From assembly GCA_021815365.1 (NCBI GenBank), contig JAKAGZ010000021.1, forward strand, positions 6,693-44,794: a stretch of 38,102 bases of DNA, written 5' to 3'. Both the position numbers and the translations under genes were made by a program. The notes under the pieces were generated by a model, which did not search any database, had not been told where the DNA came from, and saw nothing but the letters and a program-made list of their open reading frames with translations. The number at the start of each line of letters is the position of its first letter. The stretch's first letter is position 1. Source of the stretch: Bacteroidota bacterium. Lineage in GTDB: Bacteria > Bacteroidota > Ignavibacteria > Ignavibacteriales > Ignavibacteriaceae. This document shows, in pieces, positions 26,639 through 34,038 of the stretch.

Positions 26639-27336
26639 TCAGACCTAATTCCTGTATCTATCTTGTATCAATGTTCCCTATGTTTAACGAGCGATCGGTT
26701 ACCCCATTAGGAAATATTGATGAGAAACACACTGCCCAGTTATATGCGAATTTATTTCTTAACCAAAAAGAGAATCTTAAACCTCTAATAGATTATACTT
26801 CTGTCTTATATGGCTTCGACGGAAATGACCGTGAAGATTTACCTGCTGAGCTTTCCCGTGCAGGCTGGAAAAATATTTTTCCGAATGCTGATGATCCCAA
26901 TCAACGAATTAAAAATATTGCTGACAAAAATTTCGGCTCATTTGACTGCAACCTGGTTATTTTTCCCAACTCAATTGGCTTCTCTGCTTCGGACCTAAAG
27001 AAAACTCTCGACCTGCTTACAATTGAATCCGAGGCTGTAATTATAGGCAAATCAATTAATGGCGGCGTTTCTTTTATTGGTTTTAATTATTTTAACCAGG
27101 AATTGATCCAGGAGGTAGACTGGAGCGGACTGATCTACGACAGCCTTCTACGCAAAGTTAATAAGTATGATAATTATGTATACGTCCGGGATAATTCTCT
27201 TATCGTCAATTCAGAAAGAGATTTTAAATTACTTTATACCGAACTTTCAAAAAGAGAGAGTCTCAGTTACTGCAGCCAGCAGATGCACGAAAAGTTCACT
27301 CATATTTTTATAGAATATAAGGAACTGTTAAAATGA
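26635..27336 (+). CDS. Degenerate DUF2064 / TIGR04282-like glycosyltransferase-fold protein
   Basis: A 233-residue cytoplasmic protein. The order of segments resembles DUF2064 (GT-A fold): 'IFPNADDPNQRIKNIADKNF' corresponds to the family's 'P-Q-GGDLGERL' segment, 'NLVIFPNSIGFSASDLKKTLDLL' to 'VLIGSDSPDLPPELLDEAL', 'EAVIIGKSINGGVSFIGF' to 'DVVLGPALDGGYYLIGL', and 'VDWSGLIYDSLL' to 'IPWST..VLEQTL'. The metal-binding Asp residues of GSD and DGG are replaced (FPN and NGG), so it probably lacks the usual catalysis. Assigned by motif order alone. It is linked by ATGA overlaps to prsW and to nadD. Confidence 0.5.
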   Translation: MIRPNSCIYLVSMFPMFNERSVTPLGNIDEKHTAQLYANLFLNQKENLKPLIDYTSVLYGFDGNDREDLPAELSRAGWKNIFPNADDPNQRIKNIADKNFGSFDCNLVIFPNSIGFSASDLKKTLDLLTIESEAVIIGKSINGGVSFIGFNYFNQELIQEVDWSGLIYDSLLRKVNKYDNYVYVRDNSLIVNSERDFKLLYTELSKRESLSYCSQQMHEKFTHIFIEYKELLK

Positions 27337-27911
27337 GCTCTGTAGGAATTATCGGAGGGACTTTCGATCCAATACACTATGGACATCTTATCACTGCCCG
27401 CGCAGTCAAAGAGATAAGAAAATTAAAAAAAATTATTTTCGTTCCCTGTTATATTTCGCCCCATAAAAAAAACCTGGTGAACGCCGATGCAGTACACAGA
27501 CTCGAAATGATTAAACGTGCTGTAAAGGGAATTGAAGGATTTGAAGTTTCTGATTTTGAAATTAAGAAGGGAGGAATTTCTTACACTATCGAAACGCTTA
27601 AACAATTCAGGAAAGAATATCCACGCATTGAATTAATAATCGGGTTTGATAACCTGGTAAAATTTGAAAGCTGGAAAGACCCGGATGAAATAGTGAAATT
27701 AGCGCAGCTCATAGTTATGAAAAGAAAGATTGACAAAGCACCAAAAAATACAAACAGATTTTTTAAATTGGCAATTATGGTCGACACTCCATTGATCGGC
27801 ATAAACGCGACTGACATCAGGGAAAGAATAAAAGAGGGCTTGCCTGTTGATTTTCTTGTCCCTGAAAAAGTAAAGGAATATATTTACGCATTTAATTTAT
27901 ACAGGGAATAA
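27333..27911 (+). CDS. nadD: Nicotinate-mononucleotide adenylyltransferase
   Basis: Transfers AMP from ATP to nicotinate mononucleotide in NAD synthesis. Of 192 residues, the nucleotidyltransferase opening GGTFDPIHYGHL (8-19) with the HxGH-type motif, and the closing 'GINATDIRERIKEGLPVDFLVPEKVKEYI' (ISSTxIR-like) are both characteristic of NadD. Overlaps the DUF2064-like gene by ATGA and is 3 bases upstream of the epimerase gene. Confidence 0.95.
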   Translation: MSSVGIIGGTFDPIHYGHLITARAVKEIRKLKKIIFVPCYISPHKKNLVNADAVHRLEMIKRAVKGIEGFEVSDFEIKKGGISYTIETLKQFRKEYPRIELIIGFDNLVKFESWKDPDEIVKLAQLIVMKRKIDKAPKNTNRFFKLAIMVDTPLIGINATDIRERIKEGLPVDFLVPEKVKEYIYAFNLYRE

Positions 27912-27914
27912 TGA

Positions 27915-28838
27915 ATGAAGATACTCGTTACAGGCGGAGCTGGCTTTATTGCTTCACATATCGCAGACGCATTCATAAATGAAGGGCACGAAGTTTTTAT
28001 ACTTGATAATCTTTCAACAGGCTTTGAAAAGAATATCAACCCCAAAGCAAAATTTATTAAAGCTGATATATGCGACAAACAATTAACTGACCTTTTCGAA
28101 AAAGAAAAATTTGATGTAGTAAACCATCACGCAGCACAAATGGATGTGCGAAGATCTGTTGCCGATCCTGCTTTTGATGCAGATACAAATATTATCGGTA
28201 CAATCAACTTACTCCAGAATTCTATAAAAACAGGAGTGAAAAAATTTATGTTCGCTTCTACCGGCGGCGCTGTATACGGCGAGCAAAATTATTTCCCTGC
28301 CGACGAGCTTCACCCCACTTCCCCGCTGTCTCCGTATGGAATTTCAAAACTTGCTGTTGAGAAATATTTATTCTTCTACAATGCACAGTACGGATTGAAT
28401 TACACTGTGTTAAGGTACGCAAACATTTACGGGCCAAGGCAAAACCCTTTCGGCGAGGCGGGTGTTATAGCAATCTTTACTTCAAAGCTGCTTAAAGGTG
28501 AACAGGCAATCATCAATGGGAGCGGAAAGCAAACGCGGGATTATGTTTTTGTCGGCGATGTCGTAAAAGCAAATTTACTTACTTTATATGACTATAAAAG
28601 TGATACCTTTAATATTGGAACCGGGAAAGAAACTGATGTTAACACTCTTTTCAATGAACTGAATAAAATTACAGGCAAAGGTCAGGAAGAGAAGCACGGC
28701 CCGGCAGCGCCCGGTGAACAAATGAGAAGCGTGATCACTTCAGAAAAATTATTCAAAAAATTCAACTGGAAGCCTGATACAGAATTACATAACGGATTAC
28801 AAAAGACAGTTCAGTTCTTTAAAGAACAAATAAAATAA
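27915..28838 (+). CDS. NAD-dependent epimerase/dehydratase (GalE-like)
   Basis: Extended short-chain dehydrogenase of 307 residues, probably a UDP-sugar 4-epimerase. The NAD-binding motif GGAGFIASH is at 7-15, the Tyr-Lys catalytic pair at 141-145 (YGISK), with 'FASTGGAVYGEQ' and 'LRYANIYGPRQNPFGEAGVIAIF' as in the archaeal/Chlorobi GalE-type proteins. 'QTRDYVFVGDVVKANLL' is the standard hinge. Substrate is inferred; dTDP- or GDP-sugar enzymes are alternatives. Follows nadD by 3 bases. Confidence 0.85.
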   Translation: MKILVTGGAGFIASHIADAFINEGHEVFILDNLSTGFEKNINPKAKFIKADICDKQLTDLFEKEKFDVVNHHAAQMDVRRSVADPAFDADTNIIGTINLLQNSIKTGVKKFMFASTGGAVYGEQNYFPADELHPTSPLSPYGISKLAVEKYLFFYNAQYGLNYTVLRYANIYGPRQNPFGEAGVIAIFTSKLLKGEQAIINGSGKQTRDYVFVGDVVKANLLTLYDYKSDTFNIGTGKETDVNTLFNELNKITGKGQEEKHGPAAPGEQMRSVITSEKLFKKFNWKPDTELHNGLQKTVQFFKEQIK

Positions 28839-28857
28839 ATCAGCTTAAAAATTTTAA

Positions 28858-29826
28858 ATGATAGAAAAAACTCTTATAGAAAAATTGCTGAACAATGACA
28901 GACGGTCGGTTGCAAGGGCAATTTCGATTGTTGAAAAAAATGATTCTGAATCTGCAGAGTTATTAAAAAATATTTATCCAAACGTTGGTAAAGCATACAG
29001 GATCGGCATCACAGGACCTCCCGGCGCCGGCAAGAGTACAATTACGAATCAACTGGCAAAACTTTTTATTAAAGAGAAGAAGACCGTTGGAATAATTGCT
29101 GTAGACCCTACAAGTCCTTTTACCGGAGGGGCACTCTTAGGAGACAGGATAAGAATGTCAGACATCGGGCAGCGAAACGATGTCTTTATCAGAAGTATGG
29201 CAACGAGAGGAAGCCTCGGCGGTTTGAGCAAAAAAGCTGTTGACGCAGCAGATGTTCTCGACGCCGCTGGTTATGAGATGATAATATTGGAAACAGTCGG
29301 AGTGGGACAGTCTGAGTTGGATATTGCACAGGCGGCAGATACAACAATGGTGGTGCTCGTTCCCGAATCAGGTGATTCAGTCCAGGCGATGAAAGCAGGC
29401 TTGATGGAAATAGCAGATTTTTTTGTTCTGAATAAAAGCGACCGCCCCGGAGCGCAGCAGGCAGTTACAGCGATAAAAACTATTTTATCAATGCGCGGTC
29501 AGGATGATCCAGGCATACAGGGATGGAGCACTGAAATAATCCAGTCAATAGCTTCAGAGAATGAAGGCATAATTGAAATTAAAAATGAAATTAACTGGCA
29601 TAAGAATTATCTTCTTAAAACCGGAAAGTTTTCTGCAAACCGTGTCAAAAGGATGAAAGTAAGGATCAAAGATATTGTTGAAGAAAAATTACGCAGTGAG
29701 TTATGGAGCGAGGCAAGGGAAAATTCATTAAATTTGTCATTAGAGAAAATCGCAGCAGGCAGGCAGGGTTTATCTCCTTATCATATTGCTGAAGAAATTT
29801 TAGAAAATTTTAAAGAACATATTTAG
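28858..29826 (+). CDS. meaB: MeaB/ArgK-family G3E GTPase (methylmalonyl-CoA mutase chaperone)
   Basis: P-loop GTPase that loads and protects coenzyme B12 of methylmalonyl-CoA mutase. Of 322 residues: Walker A GPPGAGKST at 53-61, the switch region VDPTSPFTGGALLGDRIRM, ETVGVGQSE and the guanine site NKSD, all diagnostic for MeaB. No mutase gene is within the window. It precedes an acyl-CoA dehydrogenase and a carboxyltransferase, which suits a propionyl/branched-chain acyl-CoA pathway. Confidence 0.93.
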   Translation: MIEKTLIEKLLNNDRRSVARAISIVEKNDSESAELLKNIYPNVGKAYRIGITGPPGAGKSTITNQLAKLFIKEKKTVGIIAVDPTSPFTGGALLGDRIRMSDIGQRNDVFIRSMATRGSLGGLSKKAVDAADVLDAAGYEMIILETVGVGQSELDIAQAADTTMVVLVPESGDSVQAMKAGLMEIADFFVLNKSDRPGAQQAVTAIKTILSMRGQDDPGIQGWSTEIIQSIASENEGIIEIKNEINWHKNYLLKTGKFSANRVKRMKVRIKDIVEEKLRSELWSEARENSLNLSLEKIAAGRQGLSPYHIAEEILENFKEHI

Positions 29827-29853
29827 GCTTAAAACTTAAATTACAGGGTGTAA

Positions 29854-31017
29854 ATGGAAACAACCGAATTAACATTCAATACAGAACTGACTGAAGATCA
29901 GTTAATTATCAAAAATACCGTCCGGGAATTTGCAGAAAATAATATCCGCCCAAGAGTAATGGAATTTGATGAGTCACAGGAGTTCCCGATGGAGATTATG
30001 CATCAGCTTGGCAAGCTGGGGTTCCTTGGAATTTTAGTGCCGGAAGAATTTGGCGGAGCCGGTCTCGGCTATGTTGAATTCGCAATAGTTGTTGAAGAGC
30101 TGGCTAAAGTAGATCCATCTATTGCATTATCTGTAGCTGCACATAACGGGCTGGGAACAAATCATATCTGTAGATTTGCAAATGACACGTTAAAGAAAAA
30201 ATATCTCCCCGATCTAACAAGCGGTAAAAAAATTGCAGCCTGGGGATTGACTGAATCAGTTTCCGGGAGCGACGCCGGCAGCTTAAGAACTACAGCCGAA
30301 AAAAAAGAAGATCATTACATACTTAATGGAAGCAAAACTTTCACTACTCACGGAACTGTCGGTGAAACTTTGGTAATTATGGCGATAACTGATAAAGCCA
30401 AAGGCAAAAAGGGAATATCTGCTTTCATACTTGAAAAAGGTATGGATGGTTTAATCGTTGGGAAGAAAGAGAATAAGCTCGGAATGCGCGCAAGCGACAC
30501 CACCCAACTGACTTTTGAAAATTGTAAAGTACCCGCTGAAAATTTGATCGGTGAAGAAGGTGAAGGATTTATTCAGGCAATGAAAATTCTTGAAGGCGGA
30601 AGAATTTCAATTGCTGCTTTAAGCGTAGGTTTAGCGCAGGGCGCTCTCGATGCTTCAGTAAAATATTCGAATGAAAGGAAACAGTTTGGCAAGAACCTCT
30701 CGGAATTCCAGGCAATTCAATTTAAGCTTGCAGATATGTCAATGAATGCTGAAGCAGCAAGATTACTTACCCTCCGTGCAGCTTATATGAAAGATAAGGG
30801 GCAACCGAACACAAGAGAAGCAGCAATGGCAAAATTATTCGCAAGTGAAATTGCAGAAAAGGCGGCAAGTGAAGCGGTACAGATATTTGGAGGCTATGGC
30901 TTTATTAAAGATTACCCGGTAGAAAAATTCTACCGCGATGTTAAGCTCCTTACAATAGGCGAAGGAACTTCTGAAATTCAGAGAATTGTAATTGCAAGGG
31001 ATTTACTGAAAGACTAA
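29854..31017 (+). CDS. Acyl-CoA dehydrogenase (short/branched-chain type)
   Basis: FAD-dependent enzyme that introduces the alpha-beta double bond in acyl-CoA, 387 residues. The FAD/substrate motif 'AAWGLTESVSGSDAGSL', 'GGRISIAALSVGLAQGALDA', 'RKQFGKNLSEFQAIQFKLADM' and the C-terminal 'IFGGYGFIKDYPVEKFYRD' are standard. The catalytic base is E370 in IGEGTSEIQR, typical of butyryl/short-chain enzymes; isovaleryl-CoA dehydrogenases use a different Glu. Substrate is not certain. It is 27 bases after meaB; a decayed repeat region follows. Confidence 0.92.
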   Translation: METTELTFNTELTEDQLIIKNTVREFAENNIRPRVMEFDESQEFPMEIMHQLGKLGFLGILVPEEFGGAGLGYVEFAIVVEELAKVDPSIALSVAAHNGLGTNHICRFANDTLKKKYLPDLTSGKKIAAWGLTESVSGSDAGSLRTTAEKKEDHYILNGSKTFTTHGTVGETLVIMAITDKAKGKKGISAFILEKGMDGLIVGKKENKLGMRASDTTQLTFENCKVPAENLIGEEGEGFIQAMKILEGGRISIAALSVGLAQGALDASVKYSNERKQFGKNLSEFQAIQFKLADMSMNAEAARLLTLRAAYMKDKGQPNTREAAMAKLFASEIAEKAASEAVQIFGGYGFIKDYPVEKFYRDVKLLTIGEGTSEIQRIVIARDLLKD

Positions 31018-31035
31018 AATATTTTATTACTTCGT

Positions 31036-31135
31036 GAAACTTTGTGATGTACTTTGTGCGACTTTGTGACCTCCCCTTCCTTTAGCTACACAAAGTTTCA
31101 CAGAGGCTGACACAAAGTCGCACAAAGAACGTAAC
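31036..31135. repeat. Left copy of a ~95-100 bp palindromic repeat (ACTTTGTG/CACAAAGT units)
   Basis: The left half is built of ACTTTGTG units (GAAACTTTGTG, GTACTTTGTGCGACTTTGTG), the right half of their complements (CACAAAGTTTCAC, CACAAAGTCGCACAAAG), so the whole copy can fold on itself. It aligns in the same orientation with 31260-31352 over its whole length, with scattered mismatches and short gaps. The two copies bracket the GxxExxY fragment. Confidence 0.8.
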
Positions 31136-31259
31136 GAAAATGAGATTAGTAAAATTATTCTTGATTCTGCATTCAAAATACATACGTCGTTAGGACCAGG
31201 ATTGTTAGAAAGTGCTTATAAAGTCTCTGAAAAATGGAATCAAACGATTAATACTTTGA
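31136..31259 (+). pseudogene. Remnant of a GxxExxY-family (PD-(D/E)XK-like) gene
   Basis: A frame with no start codon encodes NEISKIILDSAFKIHTSLGP followed by GLLESAYK, the near-exact opening of GxxExxY proteins; the name motif is G-L-L-E-S-A-Y. After about 30 residues the homology is lost (KVSEKWNQTINTLRNF), whereas intact members run to about 125 residues and contain the nuclease-like core. The frame runs on through the right-hand repeat to a stop near 31315. It is therefore a 5' fragment of a lost gene, flanked by palindromic direct repeats. Confidence 0.75.
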
Positions 31260-31352
31260 GAAACTTTGTGAAGTACTTTGCGGGACTTTGTGATCCACTT
31301 TTTCAGTTACACTAAGTTACTCAAAGGAAACACGAAGTCACACAAAGGTAAC
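31260..31352. repeat. Right copy of the palindromic repeat
   Basis: Begins GAAACTTTGTGAAGTACTTT like the left copy (one base different in the first 20) and ends ACAAAGGTAAC as the left ends ACAAAGAACGTAAC. The two halves are again complementary, though more degraded (CACTAAGTTACTC in place of CACAAAGTTTCAC). It lies just before the carboxyltransferase gene (ATG 31367) and must contribute its 5' leader. Confidence 0.8.
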
Positions 31353-31366
31353 AGAAAAAATAACTT

Positions 31367-33034
31367 ATGAAAAAAATCGGGCAGCCAAAGAAAGAGAATG
31401 AAACATTTCTTAAAAGAGAAGACTTCTACAAAAACCTTTTAAGGAAGCTTAATGCTGAAAAGACAAAGGTTAAACTTGGCGGCGGTCAGAAAGCAATTGA
31501 AAAGCACAAAGCAAAAGGCAAACTCACTGCCCGCGAACGCATTGCATCCCTTCTCGATAATCCGAATGATTTTTTTGAACTAAGCACTTTCGCCGCTTAT
31601 GGAATGTACGAAGAATACGGCGGTGCGCCATCTTCCGGAACAGTTTACGGCATCGGAAAAATCAACGGCAGATACCATGTCGTTGTCGCTAACGATGCAA
31701 CAGTCAAAGCAGGTGCCTGGTTTCCGATCACTGCTAAGAAAAATCTCAGGGCACAGGAAATTTCAATGGAAAACAGATTGCCGATAATTTACCTGGTAGA
31801 CAGTGCAGGAGTTTTTCTTCCGCTGCAAGATGAAATTTTTCCTGACAAAGAACATTTCGGAAGAATTTTCAGGAACAATGCGGTGATGTCTTCAATGGGC
31901 ATTCCGCAAATCTCTGCAATAATGGGACCTTGCGTTGCAGGCGGAGCTTATCTTCCGATTATGAGTGACGAGGCTTTGATTGTTGAAGGCGAAGGTTCTG
32001 TTTTTCTTGCAGGCTCGCACCTGGTGAAAGCTGCCATCGGCGAAGAAATTGATAATGAAAAACTCGGCGGTGCAAGAGTTCAATCAAATATTTCCGGCGT
32101 GACAGACTATATTATGAAAAGCGATGAGGAGTGCCTTGCCCAGATTAAAAGTCTGGTAAGTAAGTTTGGTGAAAGCCCAAAAGCAGGGTTTAACAGAACT
32201 GAAAGCCGCCCGCCGCAATTCTCACCTAAAGAAATTTATGGACTTCTGCCCGAAGACCCGATAAAGCCTTACGATATGTATGAAGTTATTGCAAGAATTG
32301 TTGATGATTCCGAAATAGACGAATACAAAGCGGGTTATGGAAAAACATTAATTACTGCCTATGCAAGAATTGACGGATGGGCAGTTGGGATAGTTGCAAA
32401 CCAGCGCACTGTCGTAAAAACTGAATCGGACAAGGGTGCGGGCGAAATGCAGGTTGGCGGAGTAATTTATTCCGACAGCGCAGATAAAGCAGCGAGATTT
32501 ATTATGAACTGCAACCAGAAAAAAATTCCGCTCGTGTTCCTGCAGGATGTAACGGGATTTATGGTAGGCAGCCGCGCTGAACACGGTGGAATTATAAAAG
32601 ACGGCGCAAAAATGGTAAATGCAGTCGCAAATTCTGTCGTTCCGAAAATAACAATTATCGTAGGCAACAGCTTTGGCGCGGGTAATTATGCAATGTGCGG
32701 AAAAGCTTATGACCCGAGATTTATTTTCATTTATCCAAATGCCAAAATTTCTGTGATGGGTGGTCAGCAGGCTTCGAGTGTTTTGCTGGATATAAAATTA
32801 AAGCAGGCACAAAAAAATGATAAAGAATTTTCTGAAGAGAACAAGAAAAAGCTGCTTAATGAAATTATGGAGTCCTATGAAAATGCGAGCAGCCCGCTTT
32901 ACGCAGCAGCACGTTTATGGGTTGATGAAATAATTGATCCGGCACTAACAAGAGAATATATTTCGATGGCGATAGATGTTGCGAATAATAATCCGGAGAT
33001 GCCGAGGTTTAGTACAGGAGTGATTCAGACGTGA
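31367..33034 (+). CDS. Acyl-CoA carboxylase carboxyltransferase subunit (methylcrotonyl-CoA carboxylase beta type)
   Basis: Biotin-dependent carboxyltransferase, 555 residues, with the N-terminal (about 45-290) and C-terminal (about 300-540) crotonase-like halves. 'LVDSAGVFLPLQDEIFPDKE' followed by 'HFGRIFRNNAVMSSMGIPQI' and 'GPCVAGGAYLPIMSDEALIV' follow the MccB pattern (family: LVDSGGANLPRQDEVFPD), not the PccB pattern. The enzyme would carboxylate 3-methylcrotonyl-CoA in leucine breakdown. The biotin carboxylase/carrier (alpha) subunit is not adjacent; the downstream space is taken by the DUF1670 element, which starts about 100 bases after the stop. No Shine-Dalgarno sequence; the leader derives from the repeat. 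Confidence 0.88.
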   Translation: MKKIGQPKKENETFLKREDFYKNLLRKLNAEKTKVKLGGGQKAIEKHKAKGKLTARERIASLLDNPNDFFELSTFAAYGMYEEYGGAPSSGTVYGIGKINGRYHVVVANDATVKAGAWFPITAKKNLRAQEISMENRLPIIYLVDSAGVFLPLQDEIFPDKEHFGRIFRNNAVMSSMGIPQISAIMGPCVAGGAYLPIMSDEALIVEGEGSVFLAGSHLVKAAIGEEIDNEKLGGARVQSNISGVTDYIMKSDEECLAQIKSLVSKFGESPKAGFNRTESRPPQFSPKEIYGLLPEDPIKPYDMYEVIARIVDDSEIDEYKAGYGKTLITAYARIDGWAVGIVANQRTVVKTESDKGAGEMQVGGVIYSDSADKAARFIMNCNQKKIPLVFLQDVTGFMVGSRAEHGGIIKDGAKMVNAVANSVVPKITIIVGNSFGAGNYAMCGKAYDPRFIFIYPNAKISVMGGQQASSVLLDIKLKQAQKNDKEFSEENKKKLLNEIMESYENASSPLYAAARLWVDEIIDPALTREYISMAIDVANNNPEMPRFSTGVIQT

Positions 33035-33046
33035 ATGATTTAGAAA

Positions 33047-33101
33047 ATGACATCACTCCCTTCCTGGAATAAATTTCACATAATCGTCAAAATGATGTCA
33101 T
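33047..33101 (+). terminator. Possible terminator or inverted repeat after the carboxyltransferase gene
   Basis: ATGACATCA (33047-33055) and TGATGTCAT (33093-33101) are perfect inverted repeats 37 bases apart, starting 13 bases after the stop codon, followed by CTTTGATATTTG. The loop is long and there is no long T run, so termination is uncertain. Confidence 0.35.
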
Positions 33102-33146
33102 CTTTGATATTTGAAATTTATTTAAAGTTTAGGTCATATGACCACA

Positions 33147-33182
33147 GGAGACTAAATTTATTTAACAAATTTAGAGGTCTCC
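33147..33182 (+). promoter_or_regulatory. Left-end stem-loop covering the first DUF1670 ribosome-binding site
   Basis: GGAGA(C) at 33147-33152 pairs with (G)TCTCC at 33177-33182, and CTAAATTT (33152-33159) with AAATTTAG (33167-33174). The AGAGG ribosome-binding sequence (33173-33177) sits in the right arm, 6 bases before the ATG at 33184. A transcript entering from outside the element would fold and hide it, as described for IS10/IS50 transposase genes. One transcript starting inside the left arm would not. Confidence 0.5.
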
Positions 33183-33183
33183 T

Positions 33184-34038
33184 ATGGATAAAATTAAAAA
33201 TACTGACCCTTACGGACTTAAGCGTCTCGAGTCTAAAAATGCTAAAAATGCTAAGAATGCTATCATTCAAAAACTCTCCCAGGACTTTAACCTGACTCCT
33301 ATTATTGCTGAAGCTTTTTATCAGCAAGTCTCTGTTTATTTTTCGGAACATTCTAACATCTCTCTTTCTTCTGGTGAAGTTTCCTACGAAGCTGTTTGTT
33401 CAACTGAACCGGCTGGCAAGCACATTCGGCTTACTCGTAAAGTTACTTGCCGATTGAAGCTTATGGACATTAACTCCGACTTTGATGCCCTGGCTAACTT
33501 TGGGCTTGCAGGAATGAGACGCCTTCGCATTGAACGTCTTACTCGTCAAGCCTATGATCAAGGGGCCCTGCTTACTTATGAAGACCTTGCTCTGCTGCTT
33601 ACTACTTCTCCAGCTACTGTTAAACGTGATATCTTTTTCCTTCGTAAAGATGGCAAGTTTATTATGACTAGAGGAACCAAGCTTGATATGGGCCCAGGGC
33701 TTTCTCATAAGTCTATCATCCTTGATTTTTACTTCAAAGGCTACTCCTTTACTGATATTGAGCTTAAAACCAATCACTCCGAGACTTCTGTTAAACGTTA
33801 TCTTGCTGATTTCGTTCAAGTTGCTACCCTATACAAACAAAACTTCTCTCAGCAGCAAATTCGTCTCATCGCCCAAAAATCTGACCGCCTCGTTAGAGAA
33901 TACATCCAGCTTTACGATATCTACTACAAGCTTGATAATAATCGCTTGCTTGAGCTTATCTCTCCTCAATCAGTTGATGAGACTGCTAAAAAAAAATCCC
34001 GATTTCCTTCCAGCAGAGGAGGCAGAAAAAATGAGTAA
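33184..34038 (+). CDS. DUF1670-like protein A, two helix-turn-helix segments
   Basis: A 284-residue protein that I place in DUF1670 from its middle and C-terminal pattern. N-terminal domain (about 28-100) of unknown fold ('LSSGEVSYEAVC... KHIRLTRKVTCRLKL'), then a linker 'RLTRQAYDQGALLT', HTH 1 at about 129-158 (LTYEDLALLLTTSPATVKRD), the 'TRGTKLDMGPGLSHK' hinge, and HTH 2 at about 172-211 (SIILDFYFKGYSFTDIELKT...). It ends in a basic tail (KKKSRFPSSRGGRK). An early repeat (KNAKNAKNA) comes from repeated 9-base units of DNA. No catalytic motif seen; likely a DNA-binding protein. It overlaps gene B by 8 bases. Whether DUF1670 proteins mobilise DNA is not known to me. Confidence 0.75.
   Translation: MDKIKNTDPYGLKRLESKNAKNAKNAIIQKLSQDFNLTPIIAEAFYQQVSVYFSEHSNISLSSGEVSYEAVCSTEPAGKHIRLTRKVTCRLKLMDINSDFDALANFGLAGMRRLRIERLTRQAYDQGALLTYEDLALLLTTSPATVKRDIFFLRKDGKFIMTRGTKLDMGPGLSHKSIILDFYFKGYSFTDIELKTNHSETSVKRYLADFVQVATLYKQNFSQQQIRLIAQKSDRLVREYIQLYDIYYKLDNNRLLELISPQSVDETAKKKSRFPSSRGGRKNE

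Noticed and set aside
33683-34030. Long N-terminal extension of DUF1670 protein B
   Set aside because: It is read out of frame inside gene A; the paralogous region of B begins after ATG 34031.
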